In this document: positions 1 through 8,026 of the stretch, one piece after another
Position numbering within the stretch: position 1 is the first letter of the stretch
Layout of the letters: each line of letters starts with the position of its first letter
Origin: Autumnicola lenta
GTDB taxonomy: Bacteria > Bacteroidota > Bacteroidia > Flavobacteriales > Flavobacteriaceae
Length of the DNA stretch: 15,448 nt
NCBI RefSeq assembly: GCF_031846515.1
Contig: NZ_JAVRHO010000042.1
Span: forward strand, 1 to 15,448
Direction of reading: 5' to 3'
Notes under the pieces: generated by a model
Told to the model about the DNA's origin: nothing
Database searches by the model: none
What the model saw: only the letters and a program-made list of their open reading frames with translations
Translations under genes and position numbers: made by a program

Positions 1-71
1 TTGTTTTTAAAAGATCGTAAAAGCGTTATTTTTAAGGCGCTCTCCGCAATTTGTCTTATTAGGCAACGTTT

Positions 72-974
72 TTACAACGTCTGCTTAATAGTTTTTTCCA
101 ATTCTTCTGTGTTAGCTTTACTATACCCTTCTATAATATCAACCACTTCATTTTTTTGATTAATAATAATGTGAGTTGGAAATGTAGTAACGCTATAATT
201 ATTTCCCTCAACTATAACAATATCGTATAAAAATGGATGTTTGGTCAAAAAATTCTTGACGAGCATATTTTTATTGGTATTAACCGCCGGTGCAATAAAG
301 CTTACATTCTCATTTTTAAACTTCTCAACCAATTCATTCAATTCGGGTATTTCTTTAATACATGGAGCGCACCAAGTACCCCAAAAATTTAAAACGATGA
401 CATTACCTTTCAAAGCTTGCGACGAAATTTCATTTCCATAGATGTCTGTATAATTAAAAGGCGAAATTTCTTCTCCAATATTATAATTTATTCTATTATT
501 GAAATTGGGGTCAATAAGTTTGGCAAAAGAATGGTCTAAAGTAGGAATAGATTTCAGAATTTTATCAAACTGCGCATCTTCGCTTAAAGGTTGAGAAAAC
601 TTCCATATTTTACCCTCGTTGTCTGAAATTCCTATTATATAACTCTTTCTTTTATCGCGAAAATTTATTTGAAATAATGCTTGAACTTGATCTCCTGAGT
701 GAGTCAACTTCATTAGCTTCTTAAATTCAAAGTTATCGGTGTCGTTTTTTAATATTTTCCTCCAGATTTCTATAAAATCCATTTTAACTTTCTGATCATT
801 ACCATAGTAAGCGGGTAATAAGAAATCAACATATCTGGGTATATCTCTATTATTATAAACATCAATCATCTGTTGTATTTGAGTAGAAGCAGATGTGCGA
901 TAATCAGCTTGTCCGAGTACAGAAAAACCTATTAAAAACGACATAATAATCAATGTATATCTTATTTTACCCAT
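72..974 (-). CDS. Exported TlpA/ResA-like thioredoxin-fold protein with an extra N-terminal domain
   Basis: Probable periplasmic thiol-disulfide oxidoreductase of 300 aa. A hydrophobic N-terminal segment (residues 7-21) looks like a signal peptide or membrane anchor. Residues ~165-300 form a TlpA-like thioredoxin fold: the strand VIVLNFWGTW leads into the active-site pair C202-A-P-C205, and the cis-proline loop is TTFPTH (P266). Residues ~25-150 are a separate domain I do not recognise with confidence; its length and opening helix (IQQMIDVYNNRD) are loosely NTF2/SnoaL-like. The family reduces disulfides in periplasmic proteins, including cytochrome c apoproteins and Cu-A sites, so a role in maturing the neighbouring respiratory proteins is possible but unproven. 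The coding sequence is much more AT-rich than ruvB beside it. The start is the first ATG, and no good ribosome-binding site is visible. No terminator is convincing in positions 1-71. Confidence 0.85.
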   Translation of the reverse strand: MGKIRYTLIIMSFLIGFSVLGQADYRTSASTQIQQMIDVYNNRDIPRYVDFLLPAYYGNDQKVKMDFIEIWRKILKNDTDNFEFKKLMKLTHSGDQVQALFQINFRDKRKSYIIGISDNEGKIWKFSQPLSEDAQFDKILKSIPTLDHSFAKLIDPNFNNRINYNIGEEISPFNYTDIYGNEISSQALKGNVIVLNFWGTWCAPCIKEIPELNELVEKFKNENVSFIAPAVNTNKNMLVKNFLTKHPFLYDIVIVEGNNYSVTTFPTHIIINQKNEVVDIIEGYSKANTEELEKTIKQTL

Positions 975-1052
975 CTAATTTTATTTTTATTTGAATGAAA
1001 TAAATTTGCCTAGCGTAACTATTGAATCAATAAGCACAGAATGGAACAACTA

Positions 1053-1095
1053 AAAACCAATCCTGAAGCCGAAAATTGGCAATTTTCGGCTTCAG
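1053..1095 (-). terminator. Rho-independent terminator of ruvB
   Basis: Positions 1063-1077 pair perfectly with 1081-1095, giving a 15-bp stem with a 3-nt loop that begins two bases past the ruvB stop codon. Read on the minus strand, the stem is followed after a few bases by a run of five T (complement of 1053-1057). On the plus strand the stem is followed by an A-rich stretch, so termination is expected mainly for ruvB. It separates ruvB from the tlpA-like gene. Confidence 0.75.
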
Positions 1096-1096
1096 C

Positions 1097-2119
1097 TTAG
1101 AAAAGTCCGCCCTGGACGTTGCCTTTTACCCGTCCCAAGTGCCTGTATGCGGCCTCGGTGACCTCCCTGCCACGCGGAGTGCGGTAAATAAAGCCCTGCT
1201 GAATAAGAAAAGGCTCATAAACCTCTTCTATAGTTTCGGCACTTTCACTAACGGCTGTGGCGAGCGTGGTAACGCCCACAGGCCCACCCTTAAATTTGTC
1301 AATTATCGTACTTAATATCTTGTTGTCCATCTCGTCCAGGCCATGCGCATCTACATTTAGCGCTTTAAGGGCATATTTTGCAATTTCCAGGTCGATTTTT
1401 CCGTTCCCTTTAATCTGGGCAAAATCCCGAACCCGCCTTAAAAGCGCATTTGCTATACGCGGCGTTCCCCTGCTCCTGCCGGCGATTTCGATGGCTGCAT
1501 CAAGAGCAATAGGAACTTTAAGGATCTCTGCACTCCGTTGCACAATATCTGAAAGTAGCTCTGTTGTATAATATTGAAGTCTGCTGGCGATTCCAAATCG
1601 CGCCCTCATAGGTGCGGTAAGCAAACCTGAACGCGTGGTGGCACCAATAAGGGTAAACGGATTTAAATTGATTTGAACAGTTCTCGCATTGGGACCAGAT
1701 TCTATCATAATATCTATCCGGTAATCTTCCATTGCAGAATATAAATACTCCTCAACAACCGGACTCAGCCGATGGATCTCATCGATAAAAAGAATATCCC
1801 GTTCTTCCAGATTGGTAAGTAAGCCGGCAAGATCACCGGGTTTATCCAGCACCGGCCCGGAAGTAACCTTTAGCGTAACATTCAGCTCATTTGCCAAAAT
1901 GTGGGCGAGGGTGGTTTTCCCCAAACCCGGGGGACCGTGAAAAAGGGTATGATCCAATGCTTCCCCTCTTAAATTCGCCGCCTGAACGAAGATCTTCAGA
2001 TTTTCCAGCACCTGATCCTGTCCTGCAAAATCATCAAAACTCAACGGCCGCAAAGCTCTTTCTACATCAAATTCTTCCGAAGAAAAATTTTCACCGGTAG
2101 GATCAAGATTTTCATTCAT
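1097..2119 (-). CDS. ruvB: Holliday junction branch migration ATPase RuvB
   Basis: Hexameric AAA+ motor that, with RuvA, drives branch migration of Holliday junctions in recombinational repair, in the cytoplasm. At 340 aa it has normal family length. Visible features are the RuvB opening RPLSFDDFAGQ, Walker A GPPGLGKT (62-69), Walker B with D113-E114 in LFIDEIH, sensor I GATTR (159-163), the arginine-finger region MRARFG (R174), and a C-terminal winged-helix domain ending in PRGREVTEAAYRHLG. It lies downstream of the respiratory operon on the same strand, but a terminator intervenes and it has its own candidate promoter, so it is probably transcribed separately. ruvA and ruvC are not adjacent, which is common in Bacteroidetes. 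Base composition is clearly more GC-rich than the gene at 72-974. Confidence 0.98.
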   Translation of the reverse strand: MNENLDPTGENFSSEEFDVERALRPLSFDDFAGQDQVLENLKIFVQAANLRGEALDHTLFHGPPGLGKTTLAHILANELNVTLKVTSGPVLDKPGDLAGLLTNLEERDILFIDEIHRLSPVVEEYLYSAMEDYRIDIMIESGPNARTVQINLNPFTLIGATTRSGLLTAPMRARFGIASRLQYYTTELLSDIVQRSAEILKVPIALDAAIEIAGRSRGTPRIANALLRRVRDFAQIKGNGKIDLEIAKYALKALNVDAHGLDEMDNKILSTIIDKFKGGPVGVTTLATAVSESAETIEEVYEPFLIQQGFIYRTPRGREVTEAAYRHLGRVKGNVQGGLF

Positions 2120-2174
2120 AAACAGGGTTTAATTTTGCCGGGGTGGGCTTTAGCTTATCTTTTTCAACTTATCA

Positions 2175-2201
2175 CAAAGATAAAAGAAAAAAGCTGCCAA
2201 A
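2175..2201 (-). promoter_or_regulatory. Candidate ruvB promoter
   Basis: Read on the minus strand, 2182-2175 is TATCTTTG, an exact match to the Bacteroidetes -7 consensus TAnnTTTG. TTTG at 2201-2198 could be the -33 element. The 15-nt spacing between them is a little short. A transcript would start near 2168, about 50 nt before the ruvB ATG. The placement, between the coxA terminator and ruvB, is sensible. Confidence 0.5.
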
Positions 2202-2260
2202 CGGGACGCTTCTTAATATGTAAAATTTCACCTGGAGCCAGGAATTCAGCAGATAAGATT

Positions 2261-2299
2261 TAAAGAAAAACCCCGCAGGAATCATCTTGTGGGGTTTCT
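2261..2299 (-). terminator. Terminator of the act-cox operon
   Basis: Positions 2268-2277 pair with 2288-2297 (AAACCCC against GGGGTTT, with one A-C mismatch near the loop), leaving a 10-nt loop. On the minus strand the stem runs directly into TTTTTCTTT. It lies about 20 bp past the coxA stop, which marks coxA as the last gene of the operon. Confidence 0.85.
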
Positions 2300-2320
2300 T
2301 TATATTCAAAATTAAAATTC

Positions 2321-4162
2321 TTAAGGACTTGCCACCTGGTGCCCCTCACCTAATTCTTCTTCATGCTCCTGAAGCGGCACATCTTGCGGCACGTAATCCT
2401 GCCCAGGAATTACGTATTCACCATCTTTATTCGTTTTACTGTAATCGTAAGCCCAACGGTGTACAGATGGTATTGGTCCCGGCCAGTTTCCGTGGATATG
2501 CTCCACAGGAGTTGTCCATTCTAATGTATTGGCTTTCCATGGATTTTGTACGGCTTTTTTTCCGTAGAACATAGAACCAAAGAAGTTATACATAAAAGCC
2601 AGTTGCACAAGAGCAGTAATGATAGCTGAAACGGTAATAATCACGTTAACATCCTGAAGGTCATCGAAATATGGGAAAGCCGTGTTGGTATAATATCTAC
2701 GAGGCAAACCTGCCATCCCAATAAAGTGCATAGGAAAGAATACTCCGTAAGCTCCAGCTATTGTAACCCAGAAGTGAATATAACCGAGATTTTTGTTCAT
2801 CATTCTACCAAACATTTTAGGATACCAGTGGTAAACCCCGGCAAAAAGTCCGTACAATGCTGAAATACCCATTACAAGGTGGAAATGAGCTACCACAAAA
2901 TACGTATCGTGAACGTTAATATCCAGTGTGGAATCTCCAAGGATAATCCCGGTAAGACCACCGGTAATAAACGTACTTACAAATCCAATGGAAAACAACA
3001 TCGCAGGGTTCATCTGCAAGTTACCTTTCCAGATCGTTGTGATCCAGTTAAAAGCTTTTACTGCAGAAGGGATTGCAATTAATAAAGTTGTAAAGGTAAA
3101 TACCGAACCAAGAAACGGATTCATTCCGGACACGAACATATGGTGACCCCAAACTATTGTAGATAAGAAGGCAATTGCAAGAATGGAAGCAATCATCGCC
3201 CTGTACCCAAAAATAGGTTTACGGGAATTGGTAGCTAAAACTTCTGAAGCGATTCCCATCGCAGGAAGGATAACAATATAAACTTCCGGGTGACCAAGGA
3301 ACCAGAATAAATGCTCAAAAAGAACCGGAGAACCTCCCTGGTGTGCTAGTACTTCTCCTTCTAAATAAATATCACTAAGGAAGAAGGAAGTTCCGAAGCT
3401 ACGGTCCATAATAAGTAACAGTGCTGCAGAAAGTAATACAGGGAAAGAAACCACCCCGATTATTGCAGTTACAAAGAATGCCCAGATTGTTAAAGGAAGC
3501 CTGGTCATGGACATTCCATTAGTTCTTAGGTTAAGTACGGTTACAATGTAGTTTAGTGACCCCAACAAAGATGAAGCAATAAAGATTGCCATGGATGTTA
3601 ACCAAAGGGTCATTCCCATTCCAGATCCTCCTATGGCCTGTGGCAAGGCACTTAAAGGCGGATAAATAGTCCAACCGGCAGATGCAGGTCCTGCTTCTAC
3701 GAATAAGGAGCTAAGCATTATAATACATGATACAAAGAACAACCAATAGGAAACCATATTAAGGAATCCTGAAGCCATATCTCTTGCGCCAATTTGCAAG
3801 GGAATTAAAAGGTTACTGAAAGTACCACTTAGACCTGCCGTAAGCACAAAAAACACCATGATGGTACCATGTATGGTTACAAGTGCCAAATAAACTGACG
3901 GAGTCATTACGCCATCAGGAGCCCACTTACCAAGAAGTGCTTCAAAGATCCAGAAAGACTCTTCCGGCCATGCCAACTGCATTCTGAAAAGAATGGACAT
4001 AAGGATACCGATAACTCCCATTAGGAGACCAGTAATAAGATATTGCTTGGCAATCATCTTATGATCCTGGCTAAAAATATATTTTGTTATAAATGTTTGC
4101 TTATGATGATGTCCATGATCGTCGTGATGATCCTGAGCCGGTGCGTTTGCTATTGCTGACAT
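2321..4162 (-). CDS. coxA: Cytochrome c oxidase subunit I (aa3-type, A1 family)
   Basis: Catalytic heme-copper subunit that reduces O2 to water and pumps protons in the inner membrane; 613 aa with about 12 membrane helices. Ligands are visible. Heme a is bound by H98 (TIHGT) and H428. Heme a3 is bound by H426 (VAHFH). Cu-B is bound by H291, H340 and H341, with the cross-linking Y295 in GHPEVY. E293 in that motif marks the A1 subfamily. D128 (IGARDMA) and K369 (PSAVKAFNW) match the D- and K-channel residues. The N-terminus carries a His/Asp cluster, DHHDDHGHHH (11-20), before the first helix, and the C-terminal tail is acidic. It is the last gene of the operon, 20 bp after coxB, and is followed by a terminator. 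Subunits III and IV are not encoded next to it. Confidence 0.98.
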   Translation of the reverse strand: MSAIANAPAQDHHDDHGHHHKQTFITKYIFSQDHKMIAKQYLITGLLMGVIGILMSILFRMQLAWPEESFWIFEALLGKWAPDGVMTPSVYLALVTIHGTIMVFFVLTAGLSGTFSNLLIPLQIGARDMASGFLNMVSYWLFFVSCIIMLSSLFVEAGPASAGWTIYPPLSALPQAIGGSGMGMTLWLTSMAIFIASSLLGSLNYIVTVLNLRTNGMSMTRLPLTIWAFFVTAIIGVVSFPVLLSAALLLIMDRSFGTSFFLSDIYLEGEVLAHQGGSPVLFEHLFWFLGHPEVYIVILPAMGIASEVLATNSRKPIFGYRAMIASILAIAFLSTIVWGHHMFVSGMNPFLGSVFTFTTLLIAIPSAVKAFNWITTIWKGNLQMNPAMLFSIGFVSTFITGGLTGIILGDSTLDINVHDTYFVVAHFHLVMGISALYGLFAGVYHWYPKMFGRMMNKNLGYIHFWVTIAGAYGVFFPMHFIGMAGLPRRYYTNTAFPYFDDLQDVNVIITVSAIITALVQLAFMYNFFGSMFYGKKAVQNPWKANTLEWTTPVEHIHGNWPGPIPSVHRWAYDYSKTNKDGEYVIPGQDYVPQDVPLQEHEEELGEGHQVASP

Positions 4163-4182
4163 ATCTTTAATTCTTTAATCTT

Positions 4183-5349
4183 TTAAATTTCTTCTCCTTG
4201 TTCCATTGCTTCCATCGTCTCTCTCACCTCTTCGGGTGCATCCCTCTTCTCTTGCTTAATCTCTGCTTCCTGCCCAGATGGAGGTTCCTGCTCTGCCATA
4301 GTAGCACCAAAAGTTTGTTGCTCTGCCAGCCAGGCGTTATAATCTTCGGGACTTTCTACCACAATTTTCATTTGCATGTTGTAATGAGCAACCCCACAAA
4401 TCTTGTTACATAACAGGTAAAAGTCGAATTCGTAAGAATCCAGTGGTGCTTCTCCGTTAGCCATTAATTGCTGACTATTTTCTTTTCTTATTTCATTGAT
4501 CGTTCTCACCTTATCTACCATATATTCAGAACTCCGCATATCTTCGGTAGTGATTGTTGGGGTAAAGCCAAATTGTGTTATCATTCCCGGAACAACATTC
4601 ATTTGCGCCCTGAAATGTGGGAAATAAGCGGAATGAAGTACATCCTGAGAACGGAGCTTAAAAACCACAGGCCTTCCTACAGGTAAATGCAGTTCTGTTG
4701 CTACAATGTCGTCTTCAGCATAAATATCATTTACATCTACACCTACGGTGTTTACACCTTCTATAAAACGGACATTAGCCTTTCCTAAAGTATTGTCCTC
4801 TCCGGCATACCTGGCCGTCCAGCTAAACTGTTTTGCATATAATTCAACTATTAAAGGATCATCCTCTTCATTTATATTCATAATACTTGACCAGGTAAAA
4901 AGGCCATAAAGGATTAATCCCGAAAGTACAATTACCGGGATAATGGTCCAGATAAATTCCAACTTATCATTATCTGCATAGAAAAGTGCCCTTTTACGCT
5001 TGTTCCCTCTGTAGTAGTAGGAAAAATAAAACAACAACGCTTGTGTTAGCACCTGCACGATCATGATAACAGCGATAGAAATAAACATCAGGTTATCATA
5101 CTGCGAACCATGTTCTGATGCTCCTCCCGGAAGATAGAATCTACTGTAATACCAGAAGCAGTAAGCCATTAGGATAAAGAACAGAATCACAAAGACCATC
5201 ATAAACAGTCCCTGACTATTATTGTCCTTATCGGTGGCAATTTCAGATGTATCTGTATCAGGACTTCTTGACAACTGAAAAATCTTCGACATTTGCCAAC
5301 CCGTTACGGCAAGAAGTGCCAGTACTACTATTACTAAAAATACGGTCAT
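4183..5349 (-). CDS. coxB: Cytochrome c oxidase subunit II (Cu-A)
   Basis: Accepts electrons from cytochrome c at the binuclear Cu-A centre and passes them to subunit I. Cu-A ligands are H239 (DVLHSAYFPHF) and C314, C318, H322, M325 in CNKICGVAHYNM. The usual Glu of the C-x-E-x-C motif is Lys316; its backbone carbonyl is the ligand, so the site can still form. W177 (KQFSWTARY) matches the electron-entry aromatic. Four hydrophobic segments are seen (about 2-20, 48-70, 86-110, 134-155), against two in the classical subunit; the last two correspond to the classical pair. An insertion at ~266-305 lies between Cu-A strands, and an acidic tail (~345-388) follows the domain. At 388 aa it is long for the family. 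There is no fused cytochrome c domain, so ActA or ActE heme domains are the likely donors. Confidence 0.97.
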   Translation of the reverse strand: MTVFLVIVVLALLAVTGWQMSKIFQLSRSPDTDTSEIATDKDNNSQGLFMMVFVILFFILMAYCFWYYSRFYLPGGASEHGSQYDNLMFISIAVIMIVQVLTQALLFYFSYYYRGNKRKRALFYADNDKLEFIWTIIPVIVLSGLILYGLFTWSSIMNINEEDDPLIVELYAKQFSWTARYAGEDNTLGKANVRFIEGVNTVGVDVNDIYAEDDIVATELHLPVGRPVVFKLRSQDVLHSAYFPHFRAQMNVVPGMITQFGFTPTITTEDMRSSEYMVDKVRTINEIRKENSQQLMANGEAPLDSYEFDFYLLCNKICGVAHYNMQMKIVVESPEDYNAWLAEQQTFGATMAEQEPPSGQEAEIKQEKRDAPEEVRETMEAMEQGEEI

Positions 5350-5381
5350 CTTATAATTTCTTCTTTAAACAATATTCTTTA

Positions 5382-6767
5382 TTAATAATGGTAATTCTCA
5401 CTTTCCTTAAGGAAAGGGTTTCTCTTCACCAAAAGCGGTGCTTTAGTAAGTGCATTAAAGACCACAAAAGTAAACAATCCTCCAAAGAAAAGTACTGCAC
5501 TTATTTCAGGAATTCCAATAAACCAGGATTCACCAACGGTTGAAGGCATTATCATTACAAATATATCCAGATAATGTCCAATTAACACCACAATACCGGT
5601 CATTACCACAAACCAGTTTACCCTTTTATAGTCACTATTCATTAGTACAAGAACCGGGAACAGGAAGTTAATGGCCACCATACCAAAGAACGGCAGACGA
5701 TAATCCTCCATACGGGTAATATAATACACTACTTCTTCTGGTATGTTAGAGTACCAGATCAACATAAACTGTGAAAACCAAAGGTAGGTCCAGAAAATAC
5801 TGATCCCGAACATAAACTTGGCCAAATCGTGGATATGGCTGTTGTTAACAAAGGTCAGGTATCCTCGCGATTTCAGATAAATTGTTATTAAAGCAATAGT
5901 TGTAATACCGGAAACGAACATACTTGCGAAAACGTACCATCCAAACAAGGTGCTAAACCAGTGAGGGTCCACACTCATAATCCAGTCCCAGGACATCATA
6001 GATTCTGTAACTATAAAGAATACCAGAAATCCTGCAGATAATTTAAAGTTGGTTTTAAACCAGCGATTATCATTCGCCTCATCATGTCTTAAAGAATTCC
6101 TTCTCAACAAATATCCAAAGAAAATCCATCCACCAAGATATATTGCAGCTCTAATCAAAAAGAACGGAACATTAAGGTAAGATGATTTATTCTGAATGAT
6201 TTCATCTGTGGCTACTACTTCCGGATCCATCCATATAAAGAGATGATTAAGATGAAGCCCTGAAAGTACAAGAAGAATAAACATTATTACTCCTCCCGGC
6301 AGCAGGTAAGCCGATATACCTTCCATCACCCGAAATAATACTGGGGACCATCCCGCCTGTGCCGCATATTGTATAGCATAAAACGCAAGCGTACCAAGAG
6401 AGATCATAAAGAAAAAGAAGGCCGCTACATATATCGCAGCCCACGGTTTGTTCTGTAATTGGTGCAAAACATGTTCGTAATGTTCGTCTTCATGAGATCC
6501 TGCCTCGCCGTGTTCCCCTTCGTGATCTTCTTCATAACCTGCATCCTCAACTTCTTTGGGAAAGTTGTGCTCGTTTGCCCCTTCTACTCCCTCTTCGTCG
6601 TATGTTACTTCCTGATGCGTCTCACCATGTTCTCCGTGTGATGCCATCATTTCCCTGACCTCTTCCACAGAATCCGGTGCAGCTATAAATCCGTATATGA
6701 GACCTATGGCACCAACAATCATACATATAATTGCGGTTAACTTTAATTTACTGGATAGCGTGTACAT
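5382..6767 (-). CDS. actF: Alternative Complex III membrane subunit ActF
   Basis: Polytopic membrane subunit of ACIII (NrfD-like family, paralogous to ActC), part of the menaquinol:cytochrome c oxidoreductase. The 461 aa contain about ten hydrophobic helices, the first at residues 8-29. Between helix 1 and helix 2 (which starts near 108) is a striking charged insertion at ~40-102, rich in His, Glu and Asp, with ten His between 44 and 102. If the N-terminus is cytoplasmic, this segment faces the periplasm. The assignment rests on position between actE and coxB, on length and on topology. In ACIII structures ActF has no quinone-binding role as clear as that of ActC and has been proposed to help proton movement. 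Spacing is 20 bp from actE and 32 bp to coxB. Confidence 0.93.
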   Translation of the reverse strand: MYTLSSKLKLTAIICMIVGAIGLIYGFIAAPDSVEEVREMMASHGEHGETHQEVTYDEEGVEGANEHNFPKEVEDAGYEEDHEGEHGEAGSHEDEHYEHVLHQLQNKPWAAIYVAAFFFFMISLGTLAFYAIQYAAQAGWSPVLFRVMEGISAYLLPGGVIMFILLVLSGLHLNHLFIWMDPEVVATDEIIQNKSSYLNVPFFLIRAAIYLGGWIFFGYLLRRNSLRHDEANDNRWFKTNFKLSAGFLVFFIVTESMMSWDWIMSVDPHWFSTLFGWYVFASMFVSGITTIALITIYLKSRGYLTFVNNSHIHDLAKFMFGISIFWTYLWFSQFMLIWYSNIPEEVVYYITRMEDYRLPFFGMVAINFLFPVLVLMNSDYKRVNWFVVMTGIVVLIGHYLDIFVMIMPSTVGESWFIGIPEISAVLFFGGLFTFVVFNALTKAPLLVKRNPFLKESENYHY

Positions 6768-6787
6768 AATGATAGATCTAAATACTT

Positions 6788-7489
6788 TTATTCTTCGTTT
6801 TGATTTTCTTCCTCCTCGCTACTCGTGGTAGAAGTTTCTTTGGAAACCATCTCTTTAACCGCATTAACTGCCGGGATAAGATTTTCCACCTCATTAAAAC
6901 CAGCAGCTTCTTCAAATTCTCTTTCTGGATTTCCTGCTAATTGATCTTTAAGACTCATTACATAATGATCGATTAACCAACGCTCCTCGATAGAAGTTTG
7001 AGAAGCATAAGAGCCCATGTTATTGAGGCCATAATACATCACATGGTACACACTTCCTTCTGTAATAGCCCTACCGGCATCATCATAAGCCGGAACACCA
7101 AGAATCTTTTCTCTTTCGGCTAATATTCCCTGTCCGTCACCATCATCACCGTGGCAGACTGCGCAGTAAATCGTGTATAGCTGTTGTCCCGCAGCAAGAT
7201 TATCTTCTGTGTAAGGTAGAGGATTTTGAAGATTTGCTTTGGCAGATGCGTAGCCTTCTGCATCATTTTCGTATGGATAAGGCATCCATCCCCTGGAAAC
7301 AGTTCCTTCTACAGGTAATTTCGCTTCCTGCCCATTTTCAAAAATTGGATATTCTCCATAGGTTTCATAAGGAACGGTACGATACATGTTTGGCATGTAT
7401 TCGTAATTTGGCTTTGAATTCTCAACACAAGAAACCACAGTCGCAGCCATTATGAATAACAATAAGTATCTTTTAAATAAACTTTTCAT
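6788..7489 (-). CDS. actE: Alternative Complex III monoheme cytochrome c lipoprotein ActE
   Basis: Periplasmic lipoprotein cytochrome c of 233 aa. The signal peptide ends in the lipobox VVSC with acylated C21. One heme c site, C109-A-V-C112-H113, is followed by M158 (LNNMGS) as the likely sixth ligand. The C-terminal ~20 residues are Glu/Ser-rich and probably disordered. In ACIII this subunit sits near ActA and can relay electrons towards the oxidase. It follows actD by 9 bp and precedes actF by 20 bp, which implies co-translation within one transcript. Confidence 0.95.
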   Translation of the reverse strand: MKSLFKRYLLLFIMAATVVSCVENSKPNYEYMPNMYRTVPYETYGEYPIFENGQEAKLPVEGTVSRGWMPYPYENDAEGYASAKANLQNPLPYTEDNLAAGQQLYTIYCAVCHGDDGDGQGILAEREKILGVPAYDDAGRAITEGSVYHVMYYGLNNMGSYASQTSIEERWLIDHYVMSLKDQLAGNPEREFEEAAGFNEVENLIPAVNAVKEMVSKETSTTSSEEEENQNEE

Positions 7490-7498
7490 TATGTCTAT

Positions 7499-8023
7499 TT
7501 ATTTTTCAATTAGTTTAATTTCAGATGCCCCTGTATCATATAAGAATTTTGTAAGCTCATCTATATTATGACTTGCCGCATCAACTTCCATAAGGAACAT
7601 ATCATCTGTTGTTCTTAAGTCAGGATTTTCAGCTTTCTTAAAAGGCCATAATTTACTTCTCATATAGAAGGTAATAACCATTAAGTGAGCTGCAAAAAAC
7701 ACAGTAAGTTCAAACATAATAGGCACAAACGCCGGTAAATTTTGAAGAAAACTAAAACTCGGCTTCCCTCCAATATCCTGTGGCCAGTCTTTTATCATTA
7801 TAAAATTCATCATTGCGATCGCCACACTCAGTCCAATTACACCGTAGATAAAAGAAGTAATAGCTAATCTTGTTGGAGCAAGACCCATTACTTTATCCAG
7901 ACCGTGCACCGGGAACGGAGTATAAACCTCCCCAATATGATAGCGTGCTTCACGAACCTGCTTCACTGCCTGTATAAGCAAGTCGTCATCATTATAAATA
8001 GCGTGTATAACTTTTGATGCCAT
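7499..8023 (-). CDS. actD: Alternative Complex III subunit ActD (DUF3341 family)
   Basis: Small membrane subunit of ACIII, 174 aa. The N-terminal domain opens with the DUF3341-type pattern of a short strand and helix (KVIHAIYNDDDLLIQAVKQV) and the segment YTPFPVHGLDKVMG (~34-47). Two membrane helices follow, about 52-76 and 96-120, and the C-terminal domain is soluble. No cofactor motif is present. Its known role is structural, packing against ActC and ActF. It starts 3 bp after the actC stop, so translation is probably coupled. Confidence 0.93.
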   Translation of the reverse strand: MASKVIHAIYNDDDLLIQAVKQVREARYHIGEVYTPFPVHGLDKVMGLAPTRLAITSFIYGVIGLSVAIAMMNFIMIKDWPQDIGGKPSFSFLQNLPAFVPIMFELTVFFAAHLMVITFYMRSKLWPFKKAENPDLRTTDDMFLMEVDAASHNIDELTKFLYDTGASEIKLIEK

Positions 8024-8026
8024 CTC

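Noticed and set aside
20..70. Integron attC-like site just past the tlpA-like gene (GCGTTA and TTAGGCAACG)
   Set aside because: The core words are in the wrong order (GTT before AAC on either strand) and the internal arms do not pair, so the resemblance is superficial.
6459..6641. Plus-strand hydrophobic frame opposite the actF charged loop
   Set aside because: Its hydrophobicity is a by-product of reading the antisense of His/Glu/Asp codons; no start signal or context supports it.
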